Below are positions 11,959-22,594 of a stretch of DNA of 64,000 nucleotides, one piece after another; positions within the stretch are counted from its first letter, which is position 1; every line of letters begins with the position of its first letter. Made by a program: the position numbers and the translations under genes. The stretch spans positions 1,116,001 through 1,180,000 of the forward strand of contig OY752151.1 in the NCBI GenBank assembly GCA_963573315.1, given 5' to 3'. Below the pieces are notes generated by a model. The model made no database searches. It had not been told where the DNA came from and worked only from the letters and a program-made list of their open reading frames with translations. This stretch comes from Entomortierella parvispora. Taxonomy: Eukaryota > Mortierellomycota > Mortierellomycetes > Mortierellales > Mortierellaceae.

Positions 11959-14238
11959 TCAATTCAAGTCTGGGATGCGATGAATAGTGCTATGCGAAGT
12001 CCATTTGAGCTTTGGGTACAGCGTCTTGACTTTTTGCTCTAGCTTCTTTAGATATTGCTTCGGCATTCCAACTTGACTGAACGATACCTCTTTCAATCCC
12101 GAGACTCGAGGTCTAGACAGCCCTTCAACGCGTTGTCCTGCCGGCGCCGAACCATCAATGTCCCCATTGTCATCTCTTGTCTCTTGAAATCGGCCAAGAA
12201 AGGCCACAATCTGGTCCAGCCTGTCCTCGTGAACTTGTATGGGTCGAGCCTCCAAGACCATCTTCTGCTCCTCGGCTCGGATCAATTTTTCAACCTCTTG
12301 ATAATCATGGAGCCCCTCCGGTCCCCTCCAAAACTGCATGCGCCGTGCCGCAAGATCGGCTTTTTTCTCGTGGAGCGATAACAAATAATCGCTTCTTGGA
12401 AGATCCAAAAATTCAGTCCGACTCAAGAACTCGAACGAGACTGATAGAGATTCCAACTGGCAAAGGCCAAAGCCACTTTTATCGATGCTGCTATTGCTTT
12501 CTTCACTGTCATTGCCGTATCCATTGTTTCCTCCGCTTCTGCTGTAAATGTCGGTAGGGTTCTGGTTTTCAAGTCCAATGTCGCCATCGATTTGACCACG
12601 GGTCTGTAGAGACGGTATTAACGGTGATGACGGCTTTGGAAGTGGAGCGATAGCATCCAAAAACGAGAAATCCAAAAAGTAGCTTTCCTTGATATGGAGA
12701 TGCCTTAGCTGGGGTAACCAATGAGTCAAGTAGTTGGCAAACTGCAAAGCAACGCTCGACTCGTAAATCCGAGAACCACTCCCGTGGAGAGTGAGAGACA
12801 AAAGACTTGAGCACGCAGGGAATGGAAGTCGGTCCAGCGGAAACGGTGATGATGATGATCCAATCGATCTTTCCTCGTTTCCTGCCGGAACAGCCTCTGT
12901 TAACGCCGATTTGACAAATCTCTTTACAAACCCATGGACAGATATTGGCAAGGTGATCTTGTCCAATCGAAAGAATCGGGGGATAGTTCTCAACACCTGA
13001 AGCCAGTCAACACCACTGACTGCATAGTTCAATTTCGTGATCACAAACTCTTTCATGGATCTGCATTCTGACCATCCTGACAGTGGGCCTCCTCGCATCC
13101 CGTCCATGACATCCTCCAGAATTCTGCTAAAGTCTTCCTCCACTACGTCGGGTATCGAAAATTGGTTGGGATAAAGATAATCCACGTGGAAGGACTCCAG
13201 GATAGTTGGATTCAAAAGCTGACCCAGTAGCAGATTGACATAGCGGCCCGAGCAACTCACCATCCTTAGTTTCTTCAGGTTCAAGGATCCAGCTTGTCTG
13301 GCAGAGGCGCGCAAAAAGGCCAAGCTGGCGGTCATTGACTTGTCGACATTGATAATCTCCCAGATCTGCAAATCTTCAAAAGCCGGCGCCTGCTCTTTCA
13401 GTCGAAAAACTTGATCGACATTGAGTCCTGTCGTATAGCACTCTAGGGTTTTGAATGTCCTGGAAGGCGCCGCGGTCACTGGAGAGCCCTTTTCAAGATT
13501 CAAATTAAGGACAGGGCCGAGAAAGGAGGTCGCGATGGTGATCTCAGGACAAAGCTTCAGCTGCAAGACCTTGTAGATGTCCGCATTATCTCTCAGAAAA
13601 CTCATTTGCAGTGTGAGTTTCTCCAGCTGGGCCAGGGATGACTTTGTAGGGGAATAACTTGGAACAGTCGCCCATGGAAGATTGGAAGTGGCGTCGGGAA
13701 GTTGCATTCGAGGAACTTCGTACTTGACAGACTGTGCATAATTGGAGCCCAATGTCAACTGGAGATCTTTAATGCGAAAGACGGCCGGTGTCTCTCGGTC
13801 CTGGGAGAACATTGTAGACAATATCAATGGCACTGGCGCAGTTATGGACTCCAGCACAATCTCAAGTCTTTCGAGATGGACACAAGATTGAGCCACCAAG
13901 GAGAAAAATGCCGTGTTGACGACATATTCTTCGGGCGACACTTCCAGAATACCCTCGTCGAGTTCATCTATCGATTGCCGTAAAGTCACGGTAAGTCCAC
14001 CGATGATGGAAGCCGCCTCCTGAACGCAGTTGTGCTCCATGGCGTAGTCAGCGTCGAGGTGGACCCGAAAGGATTGGTTGGCGACGGCGTGGAAGTGCCT
14101 TGATACCAGTCGGACGGATCGGAAAGCTCGCCTGTCGTTGGACAGCCATGAGAAAATACAGCCCAGCACCTCAGGAACGCGGATTGCCCTGTCGGTGACG
14201 TCGGAGGGTCGAGTCAGAAGGGCCGAGGCGCCATCCAT
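11959..14238 (-). CDS. F-box protein with leucine-rich-type repeats
   Basis: One uninterrupted frame of 759 aa. The N-terminus (about residues 15-50, RVPEVLGCIFSWLSNDRRAF..VRLVSRHF) fits an F-box, the segment that binds Skp1 in SCF ubiquitin ligases. The rest is a long alternation of leucine-spaced beta/alpha segments without Cys or His clusters, as in fungal F-box/LRR proteins that choose substrates. The frame is open upstream to 14472, but that part reads through a promoter-like pyrimidine tract (14260-14340), so I chose the ATG at 14238, 22 residues before the F-box core. Its substrate cannot be told. Its 3' end faces SPT6, 126 bp away. Confidence 0.75.
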   Translation of the reverse strand: MDGASALLTRPSDVTDRAIRVPEVLGCIFSWLSNDRRAFRSVRLVSRHFHAVANQSFRVHLDADYAMEHNCVQEAASIIGGLTVTLRQSIDELDEGILEVSPEEYVVNTAFFSLVAQSCVHLERLEIVLESITAPVPLILSTMFSQDRETPAVFRIKDLQLTLGSNYAQSVKYEVPRMQLPDATSNLPWATVPSYSPTKSSLAQLEKLTLQMSFLRDNADIYKVLQLKLCPEITIATSFLGPVLNLNLEKGSPVTAAPSRTFKTLECYTTGLNVDQVFRLKEQAPAFEDLQIWEIINVDKSMTASLAFLRASARQAGSLNLKKLRMVSCSGRYVNLLLGQLLNPTILESFHVDYLYPNQFSIPDVVEEDFSRILEDVMDGMRGGPLSGWSECRSMKEFVITKLNYAVSGVDWLQVLRTIPRFFRLDKITLPISVHGFVKRFVKSALTEAVPAGNEERSIGSSSSPFPLDRLPFPACSSLLSLTLHGSGSRIYESSVALQFANYLTHWLPQLRHLHIKESYFLDFSFLDAIAPLPKPSSPLIPSLQTRGQIDGDIGLENQNPTDIYSRSGGNNGYGNDSEESNSSIDKSGFGLCQLESLSVSFEFLSRTEFLDLPRSDYLLSLHEKKADLAARRMQFWRGPEGLHDYQEVEKLIRAEEQKMVLEARPIQVHEDRLDQIVAFLGRFQETRDDNGDIDGSAPAGQRVEGLSRPRVSGLKEVSFSQVGMPKQYLKKLEQKVKTLYPKLKWTSHSTIHRIPDLN

Positions 14239-14553
14239 GACGCTAGCTCGAAGACAGGAGGAGGAAGGAGAGGGAAGAGGCTGAAAGAAGAACAAAGACA
14301 GAGGGAGAGAGGGAGAGAGCGGAAGAATAGAAAGAGAATAAAGCGCTGCGGTGGAAACCAAGCAACACGTTGACCCCATGGCACGACAATTACACAAGAG
14401 AGAGAAGAGTGCAGTGCAAAGGCAGTCACTCCCTTTCGCCCCCCGGGCCGATCTCCGATCTCCTGCGCCCAAAAGGTCAGGTCCGGTTCATATCTTTCTT
14501 CCCTGTTCATTCATTCATTCCTCTCACTTTTCTCCTCCGTCCGACCCGTAGCC

Positions 14554-16593
14554 ATGTCTGGAGCAGCAAGCGCATGCAGGCGAGTGGCCGCTCTCCCTGG
14601 AGCACCCGCCAGACTCCGCACCATGCCCCGAGCAACAGCAGGATCAGCCCCCCGAACCATTCATTCACGCTCGTCAAGGACAATCTTGGACCCGCTCCTC
14701 GCCTCGTCTTCCTCAGCAAAACAGAATCCATTCAACATGCGACTCGCTCAGGCCATCGTGGCCGAGAATTCATCACTGCTCTCCATGTTGGGTTCAAAGA
14801 GGGCCATGTCAACCACCGCTGCCAATGAATCCGACGATTCTGCCTCTGGTAAGTCACCCAGCTGACCGTTGACAGAACGTTCTCGCGGGAGTAAGTAAAG
14901 AAAAGGTTCTCTGGACTGACCCTCTGCTATTATCACACCTTTTCTTCTCTCACCTGTTGACCATCTTTAGGACCATTGGAAGAGTACAATGCCCTGATTG
15001 CTTCGGGATCCTTGAAGGACGACTCTTTTCAAAGGACAATTATTGAAACACTGCAAGATCTGCACGATCGATTGAAGAACTATACCCCGGAGCCGATCTT
15101 GGCAGAAGGAGCAGTAAAGCCTGTCGAGGAGAACTCTGGAATTTTTTCAAAGGTAAGGATCCTACTCTCAAAAGCCCGTTTGGGCTTTTACAGTGACTTG
15201 GCCTGGCTCTTTTTTCTTACAATGGCACTTTCTTATTATTATTTTCTCTAGCTTTCAAGCATTTTTAACAGAAAGGAGCAGGAGCGACTTGCAAAGGAAG
15301 CGGAGGAGGCACGCTTGGCTGCGATCCCTAAGGGCTTGTACCTTTACGGAAGTGTTGGCACAGGAAAGACCATGCTCATGGATCTCTTTTACAACTCTCT
15401 GCCCCGCGAGGACAAAAAGAGGATTCACTTTCACAACTTTATGTTGCAGTTGCACGGACGACTCCATCAACTAAAGACGACGACCCATCAACACAAAGAC
15501 CCTATCCCTTTCCTGGCCGATTCGTTGGCAATGGAGAGTCGGGTTCTCTGCTTGGATGAGTTTCAGGTCACAGACATTGCCGATGCCATGTTGTTGAGAC
15601 GTCTGTTGGAAGAGTTGGTGGTGCATCGTGGTGTAGTCCTGGTGACGACTAGTAACAGACATCCGACAGAGTTGTACAAGAATGGTATTCAAAGAGAGAG
15701 TTTCCTGCCCGGTATCGCGGTCCTGGAGGACCATTGTGTAGTCAAGTGTTTGGATGGGGGTATTGATTATCGCCGAGAGAAAAAGACATTTTTCCATTCA
15801 GCTCGTCCCGCCGACAAGAGTAAACGGGCTGCTGCGGCTGAAGCATCAGCGGGATTGCCAAAGGTTGTCAAGTCACCAGATGCGAGTGCTTTGGTGGAGG
15901 AAAAGAGGTTCTTCTGGCCCCTGGGACCGGATACTCAAAAGGATGTTCAAACATACTTTGATTCACTCAGGAATGGATCGGCCGTGCAAGAGACGAGAAT
16001 GAGCTTTTTGGGACGCGAGTTGGTCCTTCCTCATACGGCTGGTGACATTGCCATGTGCTCCTTTGATGACCTGTGCGCCAAGGTAGAATTCTGAAGCAAC
16101 GTGATGATATCATGTCTGCATTGGATTTGTTGTGTCCCTGGAGCGTTCTGACCAACATTTTTTTTTTACTTCTCTCTCCCATTGATAGTCACTCAGCGCT
16201 GCTGACTATCTGCATCTCGCCACAAAGGTCCAAACTTTGATCCTCACCGACATTCCAAAACTCAAGCCCACAACACTTCACAGGAATGAGACTAGACGAC
16301 TAATCACTTTGATTGATGCCCTGTACGAGTGCCAGGTCAAGCTTGTCTGCACAGCGGATGGGCCCATCTCTGATATCTTTGGGGGTGGATCAGGTGCACA
16401 TACGACAGAGGAAGATCCTTCGACGATGGGAGAATTGACGCCGGCGCAGAGACAGATGATGGACGACTTGGGATTGAACGACGTGTCCCAGGTCAAGAAG
16501 AGCCCCATCTTCTCGGGTGAAGAAGAGAAGTTTGCAGTACAGCGTGCCGAGAGTCGATTGATCGAGATGCAAGGGCCTGGATGGGGACTGTAG
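14554..16593 (+). CDS. AFG1: Afg1/LACE1-family mitochondrial ATPase
   Basis: Four exons (14554-14848, 14971-15152, 15252-16082, 16189-16593) join in frame to 570 aa. Afg1 is an AAA-like P-loop ATPase of the mitochondrial matrix/inner membrane involved in quality control of respiratory-chain subunits. Evidence: an N-terminal Arg/Ser/Ala-rich presequence without acidic residues in the first 40, the family opener GPLEEYNALIASGSL, Walker A GSVGTGKT near residue 190, Walker B VLCLDEFQVTDIADAM near 255, and the late motif FDDLCAKSLSAADYL, which is only restored by removing the last intron. There is a low-complexity Ala/Lys segment near residue 345. It is divergently arranged with the F-box gene, 315 bp between the starts. 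Confidence 0.93.
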
Positions 16594-17073
16594 AGGGAGT
16601 AAAGTTAGCTTTTCATATTTTCATTAACATAGAGCTCAAAGACCACGAGCAGATCCTAAAGCAAAAACACCAATAGAAAGCACAAAATTCAGGGCAACAT
16701 GACTGCACGCGTGTCTTTTGCATCCTTTAGACGCGTCCAACAAACATGCTGCGGAAAGGCGGCAAGTTTGGACTGGGTCATGATGCAAAATCGTGTCGCT
16801 TTTTTATTGTGAACGAGCTGCTTGTGCCACTCAAACACGGCCATGCACCGTCTCTTGCGTTGCATTCTCAGGGATGACCCATCCTTTCATCAGACATTCA
16901 TTCGCTCATTCATTCCACAGCCCACTTCAATTACAGCCCACCGCTTCAAGCTCTCGCCAGGACGCCGCGCCTCCGCAACTGACCTTTTCTTCATAAGAAC
17001 GCGCTCAGTTTTTTCAACAATCCCCACTCCTCCTTTAACAACAACCCATCAAATCGCCTCTTTACAACCAGCC
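16594..17073. other. intergenic, promoter of the second F-box gene
   Basis: No gene is seen. The open frame of the next gene extends back to 16822, but that part has promoter-like composition and two C/A-rich leader stretches just before the ATG at 17074. Confidence 0.5.
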
Positions 17074-19032
17074 ATGGTCCGTTCACCCTTGGATATCCCA
17101 GAGGTTGCTCTCCATATCAGCTCGTACCTCAATCGAAAAGACTATACCATCTGCTGCCTTGTCTGCCAGGATTGGAACAACACGTTTGGCGATCTCCTCT
17201 ACCGAACCGTCGATATATTTCCTTTCGACAGGTTCTGGAAAAATCCTTCGAGCGAGTCCTTGCTGAGCTATGGGCATTCGATCCGAGAACTGCGGTTCTC
17301 AGGTCTCATCCCGCCCAGTTTATACGCTATCCCCCATTGCACTCGACTCGAGAAATTGTCTATCGACTCGAACTGGCACATGGAATGGAGGCGTCGATAT
17401 ATGCCACAATTGGATAGAGACAATGGCAGCTCTTCAGAAGACTCTCTCCCAGAAATCCTGTCTGCCGAGGACATCCAATGGAAGAAACAGGAGAACGAAT
17501 TCCGGGTCCCAGACTTTCCAAAACTTGTATCCGTGGCACTCGCGGGCTTAATGAGACAAAGTGTCCAGTCTCTCCATACCATTCATCTTTTTGACCAGAC
17601 CCAGCTTTTACCCGAATTCTGGACGGTTCTCGCGGCAACCCCACAGATCAAGACCCTGCACATGGTCCGCTGTCATGTACAGCCTTCTGACATGCCTGCC
17701 TTCTGGAAAGCCTGTACAACACATATCAAGACTCTTTTTATCAACTATTCGAAACTGGGGATCCCACTTCCTGACCCGGTCCTTTCCAAGGGGCGCGCAG
17801 TGCTGTTCAACGTTGACGATGCGCTGGATCCTTTTCAAGCCAGTCTGCCGCTCATGGTTCAATTCCCGAGTCTGGAAAATCTCACGTTGGAATCCTTGCC
17901 CACGCTCTCTATTCAGACGCAGGTCCAATTGGCAATGCAATGTCCTTCCTTGAAATTCTTTCGATGGCGTCCTGCCGACAGGTTCCCGAATGTATCAGAC
18001 GATCTTTTGCGATGGATGGCCCATCGTGGAGCTTGCCCCCTGTTGAATTCATTGGAGCTGGACTGTTACTTGACGACGGATGAGGCCCTGGCGTCGGTCT
18101 TGGAAAGGATGGCTCCGGCCACGACGCTGAATATGGCCTGGAGTGGATTTGGAACAGAGGCAGCCATGTCATTGATGTGTCGCCATTCAGACTCGATTCG
18201 GATTTTGCATCTGTCCAATTGTTCTAGTGTAACGAGTTTGATGGTCCTGGATATCTTGGCCAGTTGCCCGGGTTTGGAGGAGTTCATGGGCGACAGCATC
18301 CTTGGCTCAGATATGGTTCCGAAATCAGCTCTGTTGGACAGAAATGGTGAAGAAGAAGAAGAAAAGAAAAAACAGCAAGAGGAGGACTGGGACACGACTG
18401 AGGTCCAGGATCTGTCGAGAGACTTTAACAACCTTTTGTCTTTGGATCCTTCCACTGAGGGTGATGAAGAGGAGGGTGAGGACTTTGGGTTCTTGGAAGG
18501 AGGTGCTCGAGAGTGGGTCTGTCTTGGGATCAAGATCCTCAAAATCAACTTTTGCCTAACCCCTGTTGCCCTCCAGAGCTGTCCGTTAACGGGAAAGGTC
18601 GACACGGACCAGCCTTCGTCTGTGGGGGTGCTACAGCGGAAACATGATCGGGAACAATATTTTGTGCTTCGACAATTGACTCGACTCAAGCAATTGGAGC
18701 AACTGGAGATGTATCCACGACCGAACGCATTTTCGTGCGACGGACAACGTACGTTTGCGGGTTTGGATCTGAGATTAAAAAGCCGAGGAGGACAACTAGA
18801 ACCAGTGGCGAAACGCTTGCCAAAGTTGAAAATGATCAACCTCATGATTTGCGCCGAAGAAAGCTGGTCAGAACAGGAGGTGGACTGGATCACGAGTGAG
18901 TGGACGTCGATAGGGATGCTCTTGGGCCGTCTCGCGTGGGACCCGTACAAGGACTCGGAAATCAAGAATTTGTATAATGTGAAGAGGACTGCATTCTTGG
19001 CTAAAAGGGACCGACAGAGGATGACAAGATAA
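17074..19032 (+). CDS. F-box protein with leucine-rich-type repeats
   Basis: One frame of 652 aa. Residues 5-45 (LDIPEVALHISSYLNRKDY..CCLVCQDWNN) are a good F-box, which would link the protein to Skp1 and an SCF ubiquitin ligase. Downstream there is a leucine-rich solenoid-like stretch (for example HTIHLFDQ, IKTLHMVRCHV, LNSLELDC, IRILHLSNCSSVTSL) and an acidic insert near residues 430-480 (EEEEKKKQQEEDWD). I chose the ATG at 17074 for its AGCCATGG context and the F-box directly behind it. Its architecture matches the F-box genes at 11959-14238 and 49702-51501, but I see no close sequence identity, so these look like old paralogues. Confidence 0.78.
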   Translation: MVRSPLDIPEVALHISSYLNRKDYTICCLVCQDWNNTFGDLLYRTVDIFPFDRFWKNPSSESLLSYGHSIRELRFSGLIPPSLYAIPHCTRLEKLSIDSNWHMEWRRRYMPQLDRDNGSSSEDSLPEILSAEDIQWKKQENEFRVPDFPKLVSVALAGLMRQSVQSLHTIHLFDQTQLLPEFWTVLAATPQIKTLHMVRCHVQPSDMPAFWKACTTHIKTLFINYSKLGIPLPDPVLSKGRAVLFNVDDALDPFQASLPLMVQFPSLENLTLESLPTLSIQTQVQLAMQCPSLKFFRWRPADRFPNVSDDLLRWMAHRGACPLLNSLELDCYLTTDEALASVLERMAPATTLNMAWSGFGTEAAMSLMCRHSDSIRILHLSNCSSVTSLMVLDILASCPGLEEFMGDSILGSDMVPKSALLDRNGEEEEEKKKQQEEDWDTTEVQDLSRDFNNLLSLDPSTEGDEEEGEDFGFLEGGAREWVCLGIKILKINFCLTPVALQSCPLTGKVDTDQPSSVGVLQRKHDREQYFVLRQLTRLKQLEQLEMYPRPNAFSCDGQRTFAGLDLRLKSRGGQLEPVAKRLPKLKMINLMICAEESWSEQEVDWITSEWTSIGMLLGRLAWDPYKDSEIKNLYNVKRTAFLAKRDRQRMTR

Positions 19033-19104
19033 AACGACCAAGAATGACAAGAGTAAAATAAATAAAAGAAAGTACTTCATCGAATGAATGGACTAGGGAA
19101 TAAC

Positions 19105-19240
19105 ACACTGACCCTGTACATATTCAAAATACACATCCCTGTGTATATTCCCAACAAAATACACTGATCCTGTGTATATTCCCTATAAAATACACTGATC
19201 CTGTGTATATTCCCTACAAAATACACAGGGTGCAGGGAAT
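19105..19240. repeat. minisatellite array 1, ~31-bp unit
   Basis: Three to four copies of a 30-31 bp unit of the form AAAATACACTGATCCTGTGT followed by ATATTCCCTAY. A further partial copy (TATACACTGACCCTGTGTATAC) sits at about 19808-19829, so the two minisatellite blocks are bracketed by the same motif. Confidence 0.85.
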
Positions 19241-19291
19241 ACGCACTCCAATGTTCACAGGGTGTGGGGAATATACACCATTTTGCACAGA

Positions 19292-19606
19292 AACGCGAGA
19301 TTTGATGACATTATGCGCAGGAATGGTAAAAAGGGACGCGGGATTATACACAGAGATGCGAGATTCGATAACATTATGCGCAGGAACAGTGGCAATATAC
19401 TCGAGATTTGCATAGAGGACGCGAGATTCAATGAAACTATGCGCAGGAATGATGGCAAGACGCGAGATTATGCATAAAGACATGAGACTCGATGGAATTT
19501 TGCACAGGGTTGCGAGATTCGATGGCATTATGCGCAGGAATTGGGCAAGAGACGCGAGATTATGCATCCAGACGCGAGATTCAAGAGAATTATGCGTACA
19601 GTCGTA
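19292..19606. repeat. minisatellite array 2, ~62-bp degenerate unit
   Basis: About 4.5 diverged copies of a ~62-bp unit beginning ACGCGAGATTCGATGACATT, continuing ATGCGCAGGAA, and ending with a second ACGCGAGATTATGCA-like half. Because the unit lacks stops in several phases, many short frames are open on both strands here; they are a by-product of the repeat rather than genes. Confidence 0.85.
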
Positions 19607-19943
19607 TAAACCGTAGAAACATACCTATTCTTTATGGCAACTGGCGCGAGAATTGGTGGCAAGATATGACATTGATGGCGAGGTATGAGAGAAAGAGGGG
19701 GGTTTTTTTTCCTCTAATTAATGTGTGTTGTTTTAAGGGTGAGAGAGTAGGTGTGATCATGGGTGTGCGCCGTGTGCGGGAGGGGAGTGATTATCATATT
19801 TTGAATAGTATACACTGACCCTGTGTATACTTCTTTTTATCGAAGGAAGGATCATCCACAGTCCTTCCAATGGGAATGTCGGTCTCATCTAATCAGTACC
19901 GTTTATCGTCTTTAATTTGTAAATTAAACATTCCCTTCTTGTA

Positions 19944-21938
19944 TCATCTATTGCTTCGCTTGAAAAGCATCGACACTTCTTTAATATGGCCCAACAAGAT
20001 GGCATCGACTTTCCCCATGGGTCCGGTTTGGAAAGTGGCCAAGATACGACCTCTCAAGCTCATATCGGTCAAGTCCATAATAAACGAGTCGAAATGGTAA
20101 TGCACCAAGTCCTTCTTAACTTGCCACATTTCGAAAACCAGTCTGGGACCCGCGTTCCCCTGATCCTCCCCTTCTTCATCCTGATTTGCATGTTCCAATC
20201 GAATCACGATCTCTTGGTTGATTGGGTTGACAAACTCGCCCACGTACGCCTCAAGATTCTGATGGAATCGCGCCGTGTTCGGGATTTGTTCAGGAAGTTC
20301 GTACTGGGGTCGTTTGGCCATGCTCAAGTACGAATCCTTCGTCTTGTTGACGGCCACATCCACAAGCCAGTCTTGCGTTCGTGGCAAATCCAAGAGGACG
20401 TCCGCAATGTGGTATGTCAGGTTGACGCTGAGCTGGTTCTCCGAGATGTTGTACACCTGGGCGATCACGAGATCAGGGTCTGGAAACATGGAGATAAAGG
20501 AGGAGAATCCAGAAATGGCGCCACCTGGGATTTGATGAAAGGGTTGTGCACAAAGGTGAGTTGATTAATCGACAAAGATATTCATCCTAGAACTAGAAAT
20601 CAATGGAGATCTAGAGAAAAAGCGCCTGTCTCCTTACCGTGACGATAATACGCTTGGCCCTTGAAAGAACTGACGCCCCATCCAAAGGCGTATCCAGTCA
20701 CCAGAGGAAACTCTGGAGTTCTTGGCAAATCGATCGGGGTAATGATTTTTGGCACCAAGGTCTCTTGGACACTCTTCTCATTCAAGACCTGACGCCTATT
20801 CTTTTTTGTTTCCTTTGGCAATGCGGAATCCTTCTCGCCTTCCTTCTTGTCTTTTCCCTCTCCTTCCTTGTCTTCGACACTTCCATGGTCAATTATGGCT
20901 TTTCCCCATCGAACCATATCCAAAACATTCGAGAAGATATCCCCGGCGGCTGCGCTTGCGAAATAAGACTCATCCAATGCCAACGGCTCCCACTGTTCGT
21001 CCTTGGCTTGTTCAAGAGTCGAGGCAGAGAACCCCCGAGCGTGATTGTTGGGCGCTCGCTTCTTCATCTCCATGGGCGAAAAGCCTGTGTTGTGCAACTC
21101 GAGAGGTTCCAAAACCTTGAGGCGGATCAAATCCTCGACCTCAATAGAGTCGATCCCAGAGGCGGTCACGGCAGCCTCTCCAGCCACCACATACATGCTG
21201 TTGTCATATTGATACCGGGAAACATGAGGGCGATTCGTGGGGAGGACTAGGTCCTGGAAAGCCTGGACAGTCTCGCGACGGTTGTGTTGGTTGCGATGGA
21301 ACAGAAAAGAGGTCGCGGGAAGACCCTATGGAGAAGAAGAAATAGCCCTTTCATATTAATAACTTGTATTTCAATTCCCTCCTACTGAGATTTTGTAAAG
21401 AGTAATGTCTTTTTTTTTACCGTTTGGTGGGACAACAGGTCCGAGATTGTCAACTCTCGTGTCCATGCAGGATCCTGCAGCTCAAATTCGGGCAGATACT
21501 TGTTGACAGGGGTCTTGTTCCAATCCATCTTGCCCTCCGCCACCAGTTCGCCGATCATCGTCGCCGTAAATGCTTTTGTCAACGATCCGATAGGAGACAG
21601 TGTCTACGAACATGGTTTATTTATCAGGTGTATGCACAGACAGAGATCATGTTAGCACGCATCTTCTTGACAGGAATTTTCTCTTTATCGCGAATAGTCT
21701 TTGAACTTTTTTAAACCTGAGGAGTGAAGGGTTCCCTCTGCTCATTGCGGATACCGAATCCTTCCGCAAAGATCAACTGACCCTTGAATAGGATGGCCAC
21801 GGCCATCCCGGAGATTCCACATTCCTTTCGACTCTGCTCGATAGACTTTGAAAGTTCTTGGAGTATAGAATTTTGATCGCGGCCCTGCTGTTGTGCGGAC
21901 GGCTGGTCGCTGGTGAGCTGCATGGGTAGGAGGCTCAA
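19944..21938 (-). CDS. beta-lactamase-like serine hydrolase
   Basis: Four minus-strand exons (21938-21717, 21603-21421, 21325-20638, 20524-19944) join in frame to 557 aa. It belongs to the class C beta-lactamase / penicillin-binding-protein-like hydrolases, which in fungi act as esterases or peptidases rather than in antibiotic resistance. The three catalytic motifs are visible: SLTK (Ser-x-x-Lys, near residue 81), YDN (Tyr-x-Asn, near residue 175) and HGGG (after the last splice, near residue 364). A charged insert rich in Lys/Glu (KEGEGKDKKEGEKD) interrupts the catalytic domain, and about 190 residues follow the HGGG motif, ending in a beta-rich region. No signal peptide is seen from the chosen ATG, suggesting a cytosolic enzyme. 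An alternative start lies five codons later. Confidence 0.85.
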
Positions 21939-22594
21939 GAGAGATATAAAGGCAAGGGAAAAGGAAAGAGGGTTGGTTAGGAAGAGGGGATGGGGTGGGG
22001 TGGGGAAGGACCGTTCGGAAATGCTTTTATATTGAAAGGAGCATGGACAGGGGAGGAGCAGAAGGATGACTTGGACCCAGCGGAGCCAACTTTATCTACT
22101 TCGTTTTTGTCTCACGCCCACGGAGAGAATGGACCGTGGTGATAAACAGGGAAAGCAGGATGAGGGCGCCCTCGCGACACAGCCCCTGTCCATCACCCTC
22201 AATAACTGCCGAGAGCAGCAGGAGTTTGAAGAAGGAGAGAAAGCAGGAAAAGGGAAGCAGGCGACAAAATCACTAGCACGAAGAACGCGTCGAATCAAGA
22301 AGGAAAAAAAAAAAAAAAACGTGACCGTTCGCCACGAATCGACTTTTTTCTTGCAACCAAGGAACGAACGAACGAAAGAACGCCAAGGGTAGCGCATCTC
22401 CCTCTCCACTCTCTCATTCAAACGGACATTTATTCATCCGACAGGGCCACCGCCACCTTCACTTCAGGAAACCCCAGCTGGAACCAGGAAGGAAACCCCA
22501 GAGCCAAAGCAGACCCACCCACATTGAACATCCCCACTCTTTCTCACTGGACTCGCATCGCAACGGTCCTTCTCCACGACACAATTCATTCGAG
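21939..22594. other. divergent intergenic region
   Basis: A shared promoter region between the serine hydrolase and the CLC gene. It holds a G-rich run (GGGGTGGGGTGGGG near 21990), an A-run near 22306 and CGAACGAACGAA at 22360. An open frame at 22066-22392 is Lys/Glu-rich simple sequence and not convincing as a gene. Confidence 0.55.

Noticed and set aside
19214-19567. Open frames across minisatellite array 2
   Set aside because: The repeat unit simply lacks stops in several frames on both strands; the frames have no independent evidence.
19986-20564. A 192-codon plus-strand frame opposite the serine hydrolase
   Set aside because: The minus-strand exon carries the conserved enzyme; this frame has no recognised features.
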